From Mytilus galloprovincialis (taxonomy: Eukaryota > Mollusca > Bivalvia > Mytilida > Mytilidae), in the NCBI RefSeq assembly GCF_965363235.1, contig NC_134839.1, forward strand, positions 58,061,560 to 58,125,559: a stretch of 64,000 nt of DNA. The letters run 5' to 3'. Positions 13,601 to 23,161 of the stretch are shown here, one piece after another (position 1 is the stretch's first letter; the number at the start of each line of letters is the position of its first letter). A model generated the notes under the pieces. The model did not search any database. It was not told the DNA's origin and saw only the letters and a program-made list of their open reading frames with translations. The position numbers and the translations under genes were made by a program.

Positions 13601-15201
13601 GCAAACTAAAGTTAGAGAACAGAAACGAAAAGTTCAGCATTTTTTGCCTTTGCAAATGGGCATAACTCTAAAACAGTTAAATCTAACAAAAATTGAAACT
13701 TTATAAAACAGAAATTAATCAACTGTCATTATAATCCACTTCGTCTACATTTTGTTTTTTGTTTTAATATTATAGTATTTGAAGTTTTAAACTATTTTGT
13801 CTCTCAATTTGTCTTCTTGGCACTATATAATTCTTCTTGTCTTTAAATTGTAAGAAGGTCAGACCGTATGAGGTCTTGAAAAGCTATTTCAATATTTTGA
13901 TGTGACTGATATTGATAGAAAAAAAAAAAATTCCAATAAAAAACGTTGAATGTAAATGATATGAACCTGCAGAGTCTTATATTATAGGACATATACATGA
14001 CATAGAATGGTTCACAGCCAGGGGCGTAGCTGTGTTGAAATAAAGTGCAAGCATATATCGCCAAGCGGAGCGAGGCGAAATTTTTTTTGGACCATTTTAT
14101 GATGAAAATGATAAATACCCTATTTGTTTCTTACTATACCATATTTCAAGAAACGATAGTAACATCCTAGTGGGTTTCGTAATTTGGAAACCCGGGAACA
14201 GATAAGACACAAAATGACAAGCAAAAACTTTCAACATTGAAAACTAACTACAGATGAAAAACACGGACCCCGAAAAAATGTGGCGACCTCCGGTGCTCCG
14301 AAGGTAAGCAGGTCCTGCTTCTTGCAAGACACCCGTGGTGTTTCTCACGTGGGTCATTTTAAAATCAAATGAGAGGTTTCTACGACAACGGTAGAAGGTC
14401 ATTTGTAACACAGATACCCTAGGTGAATCAATAGTCTTTTGGACGAAATGACACTGGGAATACGAAATCGAACGGCTATTCGATGGCTTTCGTTATCCGC
14501 TGCCTTCTTGCTAAAATAAAAATCTAGCTTCTTCATTTTTATTTTGATTTCTACCGGGGTTAAACTTTGTGTCGTGATTGTAGTTGCAAGTACAGACACC
14601 GCCAGACACGATAATCCGGAAAGACTAAAGACTATCCGAAATTCAATTTCAGGATTTGCAAGCAAATGATTTTTTGCGTAAAGGCAGCTACGCGCCTGAC
14701 AGCAACAAAAAAACATTTCAATTCATCATACTATTTTGTTCCAGCTTAATTCCTTTTGGTATTCTATGTTCAGAGTGAGTTTCTGATTTAGCCACCATCA
14801 GGACACAAAATCACAAAAGGAAATAGTTCTACAGATGTACTATGAAATACATGAAATAGTTCTGAAATGCATTACAAATAAAGACTAATGTACTTTCCCA
14901 AGGTACCTTGGGGTTAGAAAAATCTCACCTGATACCTTCCAGACAGAAGCTGGGATCTGGTGGGTGTACATATTGGCTGCACGTAATAATTTTCTAACTT
15001 TACACCCTCACTGGCCAGTTTATCAAGATTTGGTGTTTTGATTTCTGACCCATGATAACCAACATCGTTGAAGCCATAGTCGTCAGCCAATACGAAAATG
15101 ATGTTTGGGCGCGAATCAACTTTGTCTGTTGCTTGACAAAGCGAAATTCCAATGAAAACAGCTAGTATTTGAAGTAGCATCCTGAGATTGGTTGACAACA
15201 T
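1404..15201 (-). CDS. ARSB: Arylsulfatase B-like lysosomal sulfatase, 8 exons, 499 aa
   Basis: Coding exons from 5' to 3' on the minus strand: 14929-15201, 12687-12873, 10407-10576, 8196-8307, 7289-7384, 5895-6138, 4830-4981, 1404-1669. They join in frame to 1500 nt including the TAA stop, and every intron is GT-AG. The family removes 4-sulfate from N-acetylgalactosamine in dermatan and chondroitin sulfate in the lysosome. Seen: a signal peptide (about residues 1-24), metal ligands in ADDYG (D40, D41), the formylglycine motif C78-T-P-T-R82, GKWHLG (K132, H134), AVH (H222), DNGG (D280, N281), and [11 protein letters not shown] (K298). The C-terminus GPWM matches human ARSB; the length is 499 versus 533 residues. 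The start ATG at 15201 sits directly before the signal peptide; a second in-frame Met at residue 8 could also serve. Bivalves carry several ARSB paralogs, so strict orthology to vertebrate ARSB is unproven. Confidence 0.95.
2156..3362. mobile_element. 1.2 kb non-autonomous DNA element with 16 bp TIRs
   Basis: The ends are perfect inverted repeats CAGAGCTCCAGATAAG and CTTATCTGGAGCTCTG. The flanks CATGTAT (2149-2155) and AATGTAT (3363-3369) look like a 7 bp target duplication with one mismatch. The interior has scattered ATTGGGTTTT words and no long coding frame. It lies in the last intron of the ARSB gene. Confidence 0.7.
3505..4405. repeat. Inverted cluster of ACCATCGCACTTCAG-type short repeats
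   Basis: Six ~19-20 bp units of ACCATCGCACTTCAGNGTG type run from 4296 to 4405. The same word appears in reverse complement at 3515-3590 (for example GATGGTCACGCTGAAGTG). The two clusters face each other about 0.7 kb apart, as in foldback elements. No target duplication was found. Confidence 0.5.
4602..4622. repeat. (AC)n microsatellite
   Basis: An uninterrupted ACAC run inside the last ARSB intron. Confidence 0.85.
4830..4981 (-). CDS. ARSB: ARSB exon 7
   Basis: Encodes [16 protein letters not shown] to [15 protein letters not shown]. It is shorter than the matching vertebrate region, which is two exons long and has a longer loop. Acceptor TTATTTCAG, donor CCAG|GTAAAT. Confidence 0.94.
5895..6138 (-). 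CDS. ARSB: ARSB exon 6
   Basis: Encodes [20 protein letters not shown] onward to [11 protein letters not shown]. It carries the active-site lysine K298 and ends with split codon AG|T (Ser361). Its 244 bp equals the size I recall for vertebrate exon 5. Confidence 0.95.
6335..6440 (+). repeat. Family-2 interspersed repeat, fragment
   Basis: Carries the family words GTTTGAATGGTTTTACAC, GGGGCCCTTTATAGCTTG, GTGTTGAAGACCGTAC and GACCTATAATGGTTT, which recur at 38350-38530, 43555-43990 (opposite strand) and 57785-57955. It lies within an ARSB intron. Confidence 0.65.
7289..7384 (-). CDS. ARSB: ARSB exon 5
   Basis: Encodes [16 protein letters not shown] to [10 protein letters not shown]. The acceptor is TTTTATAG and the donor ACTG|GTATAT; the split codon completes D280 of the DNGG metal-binding motif. 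Confidence 0.93.
8196..8307 (-). CDS. ARSB: ARSB exon 4
   Basis: Encodes [20 protein letters not shown] to RRSYA, with the conserved active-site histidine H222. Together with the next exon it totals 208 bp, the size I recall for the single vertebrate exon 4. Confidence 0.93.
8485..9385. mobile_element. CAGGGCGCAGCTTTATACGAC-type repeat, about 0.9 kb, in ARSB intron
   Basis: The left end GCAGGGCGCAGCTTTATACG is shared with the copy at 34690-36035. The interior holds ~150 bp degenerate units with words such as TAAATCCCAAACTTCTACTG and GTGGTATAATTTCAG. The right end near ACCGACGTGATACCA closes the element. It is interrupted by the MITE at 8579-8962. It is non-coding and its superfamily is unassigned. 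Confidence 0.6.
8579..8962. mobile_element. Mutator-like MITE, 384 bp, ~100 bp TIRs, 9 bp TSD
   Basis: The first and last ~100 bp are inverted copies starting CAATCTAATTAAAAACCGAT. Both sides are flanked by AACCATCCC (8570-8578 and 8963-8971), a perfect 9 bp target duplication. Long TIRs with 9 bp duplications point to the Mutator superfamily. It is inserted into the repeat at 8485-9385. Confidence 0.85.
9567..10382. mobile_element. pearl/HINE-like element with four ~168 bp cores
   Basis: The ends are ATACCCCCGC and GCGGGGGTAT. The interior has about 3.9 tandem copies of a ~168 bp unit; the word GTGTTCGGTAAACAGGAAG starts near 9614, 9781, 9949 and 10117. A (GACGGACT)-type microsatellite at 10240-10345 and a terminal hairpin TATACCCCCC/GCGGGGGTATA follow. 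Core repeats plus an ACGG/ACTG microsatellite plus a terminal hairpin match the bivalve pearl/CvA/MgE elements, which are regarded as non-autonomous Helentrons. The open frames across the cores exist only because 168 is a multiple of three. Confidence 0.8.
10407..10576 (-). CDS. ARSB: ARSB exon 3
   Basis: Begins in phase after TTTTCCAG and encodes [14 protein letters not shown] onward to NNHNSEK (residues 155-210). It is shorter than the vertebrate counterpart. The donor AAG|GTAACA lies 24 bp from the end of a transposable element at 9567-10382. Confidence 0.93.
10888..11458. mobile_element. Candidate 571 bp element with 14 bp TIRs
   Basis: TTTATCCTGCAATT at 10888-10901 is repeated exactly in inverse at 11445-11458. 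Inside, 10913-10957 can fold into a 14 bp stem (TATACAGATACAGC). No clear target duplication was found, and the right end abuts a second palindrome, so the boundaries are provisional. Confidence 0.45.
11458..11608. mobile_element. Foldback palindrome, 151 bp
   Basis: The arms read AGACAACAACTGTTTAGTGT and, in inverse, ACACTAAACAGTTATTGTCT, and continue inward almost unbroken to a small GCTCGCTAAAAGCTCGC loop. A transcript would form a long hairpin. It lies in ARSB intron 2. Confidence 0.75.
12687..12873 (-). CDS. ARSB: ARSB exon 2
   Basis: Residues 92-153 plus one base of the next codon. It begins [12 protein letters not shown] after the acceptor TTCTTCAG and includes VGKWHLG, a sulfatase active-site segment. 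It ends FDSYY with donor TACG|GTGAGA. Confidence 0.95.
13290..13720. repeat. Tandem ~160 bp core repeat, about 2.5 copies
   Basis: The word GACATAACT recurs near 13341, 13498 and 13660, each time followed by a GAACGGTAAAAGTGAC- or AAAACAGTTA-type sequence and then a TTGTGGTAATAAG and TTGGTTGAGGCAAA block. It is probably the core of another pearl/HINE-like element whose ends have decayed. A partial copy lies at 34080-34160. Confidence 0.6.
14019..14698. mobile_element. 680 bp non-autonomous DNA transposon, 5 bp TSD
   Basis: The ends are CAGGGGCGTAGCTG and CAGCTACGCGCCTG. The flanks ACAGC (14014-14018) and ACAGC (14699-14703) are identical 5 bp target duplications. The interior is non-coding. 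It lies in ARSB intron 1. I do not assign a superfamily. Confidence 0.75.
14929..15201 (-). CDS. ARSB: ARSB exon 1: signal peptide and formylglycine site
   Basis: Residues 1-91. A hydrophobic leader is followed by the sulfatase N-terminal core [20 protein letters not shown], then [16 protein letters not shown] with the cysteine that a formylglycine-generating enzyme would oxidise. The donor CAG|GTGAGA leaves phase 0. Confidence 0.95.
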
Positions 15202-15369
15202 GTTTTTGGAATCATGTGATTATGAAAAACCGGATGTAAACAATGGAAAGATTTGATTATTTACCGAACATACAACACACAAAATGGTAAAACTGGAAAG
15301 ATCTTTTTTGCAAAAAATTTTTTTTTTTTATTTCGAAGTTTATCTAAAGAAAATTAAGTCATATTCATC
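15202..15369 (-). promoter_or_regulatory. Upstream region of the ARSB gene
   Basis: About 170 bp separate the ARSB start codon from the tandem array. No TATA box or other motif stands out, so the core promoter may lie within the first array unit. Confidence 0.3.
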
Positions 15370-16109
15370 CAGTGACAGAAACAACCAAAAGACATGTGCT
15401 CGGTTTGGCGGTAAACCAGATATATGCGAGATAGCCTCACGGGAGAAAAGAAGAAAGACCAGTAGGCAGCCACAATTTGCCTTCGTGACATTTGTTTTTC
15501 TTTTTTTTTTTGGGAAATAGATAAATAAAAAAAACCTTTCTTATGTAGAGTTCATAAGATAAAAATATTCCCTGTGGAAGAAACCACAACCCCCCCCCTT
15601 TTTTTTTCGTGCTCTCCGTTTTCAACCCTCAAATCAAGCTTTCTAACCGATCTATCATCCATCGGCTGGACCTGAAACTTTCTTCATTTAATAAGAAAAT
15701 ATACGGATGCGTTATAAAACATGCATGTTGTCCGCTTGGAGTCCCCGCCCAAAAAGAAAGAAATAGCCTCCAAGATACAATATACCTGCATCACGAGATT
15801 TTTGCCTCGTGGAGCTTATGATTAGAATGAATACCGAATACATGGAAAATGAAACTACAAGAATTCAAAAGATCAATTCTTACCCTGAGTTTTCTTTCTG
15901 TTACGACGACACAGCCTCCCAACGATGAAGGAATATGTTTGAAAGAACTATATATGCACTCGGCTACCTTGTTTTCCTAAATTTGTTTATAAAACATGTT
16001 TTTTTTTAATTTGGATGACAGAAAACAAAAGTATGTATCAAACGAAAACTGGATAAAGTGAAAAACAAATTTCTTTCGTTCGTAAAAATTAATGCTTCAC
16101 TGCTTATTT

Positions 16110-16280
16110 CAGAGTTCGAACCCTATACGTTGTAGCTTGGTTAGACTCCAATCTTAATTGACTAGGATTGCAGTTTCCCTGCCGAGTGTCACTTGTTCTC
16201 TCCGGGCGTCTCAGCTTTCTACACTCAAAAACAGCTGGGAGTCATGAAATACTGACAAATAATGATAAAAGTGGCATCAA
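16110..16280 (+). repeat. SINE-like segment, repeated in each array unit
   Basis: GAGTTCGAACCCTA resembles a tRNA B box and is followed by TTTCCCTGCCGA, TTCTCTCCGGG and a GTGGCATCAAAGACCAACAA tail typical of molluscan tRNA-derived SINEs. Copies lie near 17738, 19425 and 21336, the one at 17738 missing much of its tail. There is no A box, so it is not an intact tRNA gene or SINE. Confidence 0.5.
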
Positions 16281-19200
16281 AGACCAACAATGATATCATC
16301 AGAAAATAGTTTTGTTAAACACGAATCTATTTATTGGAAATTGAATTTGACAGTAGTAATTTTTCCCCGCATTGTATAACGATGAATCCGGATAACACTG
16401 TAACATGTGCCGCTGGACATGAACAAACTTAATATTTAATCATTTCAGTCAATACAAAGATAAGATGGACTTTAAAGCAGAACTATTTAAAAAATTTGTC
16501 AGATGTTTTAGGGGAAACCATTAATTATAATATATAGATATTTAAGATTTCCCAGGATAAGGCAACAAAGAAGGGCACTATCGTTTAAGGATATTGTGTT
16601 TATTATATTACATATAAGGCAACTTTTGTTAAAGTTTTATGACAAATTAAACTTTTGAAAGTTTTGGAAGTTCCAGTACTAACTTAAAGTCGAATCCTTA
16701 TAATGTAGAATGTCTATATTAAATAGAAAAGGGTGTTTTCTATGTCAAAAGATTGCAAAATTTCTGAGAATGAATAGAGCTGTCCCTATTCGAATAAAGC
16801 AATCGTTAACTCAGTAGACATGTCTTTGATAAGCAATACTTTGAACCACTGACAGGGTCTTAAACGACCCCATGCGCAAAAATGACAAAATTTGAAACAG
16901 AGTATTGCCCCTGATAACCTGGAGAGTGTATGTTTCAGCTCGAGAGTTCCCAGTGAAGACATATTTTTTTTCAGTTAACTTGAAGATTTGAGGTACAGGA
17001 AATCAGATCATTTCGTCTTTTTCTATTTAGTCGATTTTTTGCTTTTCTTTGCTTTATTATGCATGACAATAAACTTTAAATGCATGTTCTAAAAACAATA
17101 TTTACGTGTGCATTGTGCTTCAATATAAAAATATGAGATAAACGTCAATTAATGATACAGCCAATCAGTGACAGAAACAACAAAAAGACATGTGATCGGT
17201 TTGGCGGTAAACCAGATATATGCGAGATAGCCACACGGGAGAAAGGAGGACTGAATACCATTCACAGTGTGCCTTACATTCGTTTTTTTTTTTTCAAATA
17301 AATAAATTAAAAAAAAAACATTTTTATGTAGAGTTCATAAGAGAAAAAAAAATCCTGTGGAAGAAATACCCCCCCCCCCCTCCCCCTTCGTGCTCTTCGT
17401 TTTCAACCCTCAAATTAAACTTTCCAATATGATTAAAATTAAAACCTTGCTTTCTAACCGATCTATCATACATGGACTGCCCCTTGTCTCTTCTATAAAT
17501 TCTTACCCTGTGTGTTCTATCTGTTACGACGACACAGCCTCCCAACATCGGATAAAAGAATATGTTTGAAAGAATTCTACACTCGGCTACATTGTTTTCT
17601 TAAATTCGTTTTTAAAACGTCTTGTTTTTTTTCAATTTGAATAATAGAAAACAAAAGTATGTATCAAACAAAAACTGGATTAAGTGAAAAACAAGTTTCT
17701 TTCGTTAGTAAAAGTTACTGCTTCACTGCTTATTTCAGAGTTCGAACCCTACACGTGGTAGCTTAGTTCGACTCCAATCTTAATTGTCTAGGATTAACAG
17801 TTTCCCTGCCGAAGGTCAGTGGTTCTCTCCGGGAGTCTCAGCTTTCTACACTCAAAAACAGCTGGGGGCCATAAAATAACAAATAATGATAAAATTTTTG
17901 TCAGATGTTTTAGGAGAAACCATTAAGTAATAAGAAGATATTTATGAATTCCCAGGATGTGGCAACATAGAAGGGGACTATCATTAAAGGTTGATGTATC
18001 CATCATATTACATATTAGGCAACCTTTTTGTTAAAGTCTTATAACAAGTTAAACTTTTGAAAGGTATTGAAGCTATTACTAACTTAAAGTCGACACCTTA
18101 TAATGTAGAATATCTAAATAAAATAGAAAAGGGTGTTTTCTATGTCAAAAGATTGCAAAATTTCTGAGAATGAATAGATCTGTCCCTTTTCGAATAAAGC
18201 ATTCGTTAACTTAATAGTCATGTCTTTGACAAGCAATACTTTGAACCACTGACGGGGTCTTAAACGACCCCATGCGAAAAAATGACAAAATTTAAAACAG
18301 AGTATTGCCCCTGCTAACCTGAAGAGTGTAGGTTTCAGCTCGAGAGTTCCCAGTGAAGACATTTTTTTTTTTCAGTTAAAAAATTTGAGGTACAGAAATC
18401 AGATCATTTCGTCTTTTTCTATTTAGTCGCTTTTTTTGCTTTTCCTTGCTTTATTATGCATGACATGAAACTTCAAATGCATGTTCTAAAAACAATATTT
18501 ACGTGTGCATTGTGCTTCAATATACAAATATGGGATAAACGTCAATGATACAGCCGCCCAGTCAGACAGAAGCAACCGAAAGACATGTGTTAGGTTTGGC
18601 GGTAAACCAGATATATGCGAGATAGCCTCACGGGAGAAAGAAAGAAAGGGCATTCACAATTTGCCTTACATTTGTTTTTCCTTTTTTTGAAATAAATAAA
18701 AAAAAAAAAATTTCTTATGTAGAGTTCATAAGATAATAATATTCCCTGTGGAAGAACCCACCCCCTTTTTTCTTGCTCTCCATTTTCAACCCTCAAATTA
18801 AGCTTTCCAATCTGATTAAATTTAAAACCTTGCTTTCTAACCGATCTATCCATGTACTGGACCGGTAACTTTCTTCATTTAATAAGAAAATATACGATTG
18901 TGTTATAAAACATGCATGTTGTCTGCTTCGAGTCCCCGCCCAAAAAGAAAGAAATAGCCTAACTCCAAGATACAATATTCCTGCATCACGTGATTTTTGC
19001 CACGTTGAGCATACACTAGAATGAATACCGAATATGGACAGTGAAACTACAATTCAAAAGATCAAGTCCAAAGGCACACGGATGAAAAAAAACAAAAATT
19101 TGGCACAGATTGCCGGGTAATCTTCTCTGTGTTCATAATATGCATGCAATATTTGCCACTGCCCCTTGTCTCTTCTATAAATTCTTACCCTGTGTGTTCT

Positions 19201-22200
19201 ATCTGTTACGACGACACAGCCTCCCAACGCCGGATAAAAGAATATGTTTGAAAGAACTGTGCACTCGGCTACTTTGTTTTCTTAAATTCGTTCTTAAAAC
19301 GTCTTGGTTTTTTTCAATTTGAATAATAGAAAACAAAAGTATTATCAAACGAAAACTGGATAAAGTAAAAAACAAGTTTCTTTAATTCGTTAGTAAAAAT
19401 TACTGCTGTACTGCTTATTTCAGAGTTCGAACCCTACACGTGGTAGCTTGGTTCGACTCCAATCTTAATTGACTAGGATTAACAGTTTCCCTGCCGAAGG
19501 TCAGTGGTTCTCTCCGGGAGTCTCAGCTTTCTACACTCAAAAACAGCTGGGGGCCATAAAATAACAAATAATGATAAAAGTGGCATTAAAGACCAACAAT
19601 GAATACATCTGATCATAGTTTTGTTAAACAGGAATCTATTTATTGGAAATTAAATTTGACAGTAGCAATTGTTCCCGCATAGTATAACGATGAATCCGGA
19701 TAACACTGTAATATGTGCCGCTGGACATGAAAAACTTAACATTTAATCATTTTAAATATTAGGAAGATAAGAAGGATTTTAAAGCTGAACTATTCAAAAT
19801 ATTTGTCAGATGTTTTAGGGGAAACCATTAAGTAATATGATGATATTTATGAATTCCCAGGATGAGGCAACATAGAAGGGGACTATCATTAAAGGTTGAT
19901 GTATCCATCATATTACATATTAGGCAACCTTTTTGTTAAAGTCTTATAACAAGTTAAACTTTTGAAAGGTATTGAAGCTCTATTACTAACTTAAAGTCGA
20001 CACCTTATAATGTAGAATATCTAAATAAAATAGAAAAGGGTGTTTTCTATGTCAAAAGATTGCAAAATTTCTGAGAATGAATAGATCTGTCCCTTTTCGA
20101 ATAAAGCATTCGTTAACTTAGTAGTCATGTCTTTGACAAGCAATACTTTGAACCACTGACGGGGTCTTAAACGACCCCATGCGAAAAAATGACAAAATTT
20201 AAAACAGTGTTTTGCCCCTGCTAACCTGAAGAGTGTAGGTTTCAGCTCGCGAGTTCCCAGTGAAGACATTTTTTTTTTCAGTTAAAATATTTGAGGTACA
20301 GAAAATAAGATCATTTCGTCTTTTTCTATTTAGTCGCTTTTTTTGCTTTTCCTTGCTTTATTATGCATGACATGAAACTTTAAATGCATGTTCTAAAAAC
20401 AATATTTACGTGTGTATTGTGCTTCAATATACAAATATGGGGTAAACGTCAATGATACAGCCGCCCAGTGACAGAAGCAACCGAAAGGCATGTGCTAGGT
20501 TTGGCGGTAAACCAGATATATGCGAGATAGCCTCACGGGAGAAAGAAAGAAAGGGCATTCACAATTTGCCTTACATTTGTTTTTCCTTTTTTTGAAATAA
20601 ATAAAAAAAAAAATTTCTTATGTAGAGTTCATAAGATAATAATATTCCCTGTGGAAGAACCCACCCCCTTTTTTCTTGCTCTCCATTTTCAACCCTCTAA
20701 TTAAGCTTTCCAATCTGATTAAATTTAAAAGCTTGCTTTCTAACCGATCTATCCATGTACTGGACCAGTAACTTTCTTCATTTAATAAGAAAATATACGG
20801 TTGTGTTATAAAACATGCATGTTGTCTGCTTGGAGTCCCCGCCCAAAAAGAAAGAAATAGCCCAACTCCAAGATACAATATTCCTGCATCACGTGATTTT
20901 TGCCACGTGGAGCTTACATTAGAATGAATACCGAATATGGAAAGTGAAACTACAATTCAAAAGATCAAGTCCAAAGGCACACGGATGAAAAAAAAAACAA
21001 AAAGTTGGCACAGATTGCCGGGGTAATCTTCTCTGTGTTCATAATATGCATGCAATATTTGCCACTGCCCCTTGTCTCTTCTATAAATTCTTACCCTGTG
21101 TGTTCTATCTGTTACGACGACACAGCCTCCTAACGCCGGATAAAAGAATATGTTTGAAAGAACTCTACACGTGGCTACCTTCTACCTTGTTTTCTTAAAT
21201 TCGTTTTTAAAACGTCTTCGTTTTTTTCAATTTGAATAATAGAAAACAAAAAGTATTATCAAACGAAAACTGGATAAAGTAAAAAACAAGTTACTTTAAT
21301 TCGTTAGTAAACATTACTGCTGTACTGCTTATTTCAGAGTTCGAACCCTACACGTGGTAGCTTGGTTCGACTCTAATCTTAATTGACTAGGATTGACAGT
21401 TTCCCTGCCGAAGGTCAGTGATTCTCTCCGGGAGTCTCAGCTTTCTACACTCAAAAACAGCTGGGGGCCATAAAATAACAAATAATGATAAAAGTGGCAT
21501 TAAAGACCAACAATGAATACATCTGATCATAGTTTTGTTAAACACCAATCTATTTATTGGAAATTAAATTTGACAGTAGCAATTTTTCCCGCATAGTTAA
21601 GTATAACGATGAATCTGGATAACACTGTAATATGTGCCGCTGGACATGAAAAACTTAACATTTAATCATTTTAAATAATAGGAAGATAAGAAGGATGTTA
21701 AAGCTGAACTATTCAAAATTTTTGTCAGATGTTTTAGAGGAAACCATTAAGTAATAAGATGATATTTATGAATTCCCAGGATGAGGCAACATAGAAGGGG
21801 ACTATCATTAAAGGTTGATGTGCCCATCATATTACATATGTGGCAACCTATTAGTTAAAGTATTATACACAATTTAACTTTTGAAAATTATTGAAGTTGT
21901 ATTACGAACTTAAACTCGACACCTTAATATAATGTAGAATATCTATATAAAATAGAAAAGGGTGTTTTCTATGTCAAAAGATTGCAAAATTTCTGAGAAT
22001 GAATAGATCTGTCCCTTTTCGAATAAAGCATTCGTTAACTTAGTAGTCACGTCTTTGACAAGCAATACTTTGAACCACTGACGGGGTCTAAAATGACCCC
22101 ATGCGAAAAAATGACAAAATTTAAAACAGTGTATTGCCCCTGCTAACCTGAAGAGTGTAGATTTCAACTCGAGAGTTCCCAGTGAAGACATAATTTTTTT

Positions 22201-22335
22201 CAGTTAAAAAATTTGAGGTACAGAAAATCAAATCATTTCGTCTTTTTCTATTTAGTTCTTTCGTGTCGCAAAATAAAAAATAAAAAAAAAAACTTTCTAA
22301 TGTAGAGTTCCTAAGATAAAAATATTCCCTGTGGA

Positions 22336-22371
22336 CCCCCCCCCCCCCCCCCCCCCCCCCCTTATTCGTGC
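22336..22371 (+). repeat. Poly-C tract of 36 nt
   Basis: An uninterrupted run of 36 cytosines at the position where the other array units have short C-rich tracts (15590-15600, 17371-17388, 18758-18766). It could be a real expansion or an assembly artefact. Confidence 0.85.
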
Positions 22372-22951
22372 TCTCCGATTTCAACCCTCAAATTGATTAG
22401 CTATTCAATCTAATTAAACTGAATCAAAACTTTGTTTTCTAACCGACCTATTCATGTACTGGACCATCAACTTTCTTCATTTAATAAGAAAATATACGGT
22501 TGCGTTATAAAAACATGCATGTTGTTTGCTTGGAGTCTCGCCCGAAAAGAAAGAAATAGCCTTACTCCAAGATACAATATTTCTGCATCGCGTGATTGTT
22601 GACACGTGGAGCTTAAAACATAAGAATGAATACCGAATATGGAAAGTGAAACTACAATTCAAAACAGAAAGTCCAAAGGCACATGTATGAAAAAAAAATA
22701 TTGGCAAATGGTGCCGGGGTTATTTTCTCTGTTATATATCTCTGTGAAATATTTGCAACTGCCCCTTGCCTGTTCTATAAATTCTTACCCTGAGTTTTCT
22801 GTCTGTTACATGCCAAGAAATCCTCGCTAAAAATTCCGGTTGCACGGGTCGTTAAGAACACGGCCATATACCAACTGCTCAAGAATAATCATTCATGTTA
22901 ATTGCTCTATTGGATGTATGCAAAATTTCAATGGAGGCAATTTCTTGGCTA

Positions 22952-23161
22952 GTCCGAGATTACTCTGACGTCCAACGGCTGTTTTGCCAGACAAGCTGGG
23001 GCCGTGGGACGTCAGAGCTCGTCCCATATCAAAAAGTGGATATTTGCCCACCCAAAATAGATGCGCTGCTTCGTCGCTTCTGGTGCCGATTGAGGGCCTT
23101 GGAATTATATAAATCGGATTGTCTGGCAAAACAGCCGTTGGACGTCAGAGTAATCTCGGAC
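22952..23161. mobile_element. 210 bp MITE with ~43 bp TIRs and TA target site
   Basis: The left end GTCCGAGATTACTCTGACGT is repeated in near-perfect inverse at the right end; the arms run about 43 bp to CCAGACA. It is flanked by TA on both sides (22950-22951, 23162-23163), as in Tc1/mariner-derived MITEs. Apparent open frames here are by-products of the palindrome. Confidence 0.8.

Larger units (their letters stand above)
15370..22809. repeat. Tandem segmental array, four units plus a partial fifth
   Basis: Units begin near 15370, 17165, 18559 and 20466 with CAGTGACAGAAGCAACC-type sequence; a partial unit spans 22261-22809. Shared markers include GCGGTAAACCAGATATATGC (15408, 17202, 18598, 20504) and GGGTGTTTTCTATGTCAAAA (16730, 18129, 20038, 21958). 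Units are 1.8-1.9 kb except the second (~1.4 kb), which has an internal deletion between two ACTG words. Each unit holds a TTCGAACCC-containing SINE-like tail, a poly-pyrimidine tract and a GACGGGGTC/GACCCC hairpin. No coding function is supported. Confidence 0.9.

Noticed and set aside
17738-17760. GTTCGAACCC as a possible tRNA gene B box
   Set aside because: No A box, acceptor stem or cloverleaf can be drawn. It is part of a SINE-like tail repeated in the array.
18114-22191. An 82-codon minus-strand frame open in three units of the tandem array (18114-18362, 20021-20269, 21943-22191)
   Set aside because: It is shared because the DNA is duplicated. Differences between copies are largely replacements, including radical ones, the first unit has a premature stop, and there is no recognisable domain. 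Not taken as a gene.
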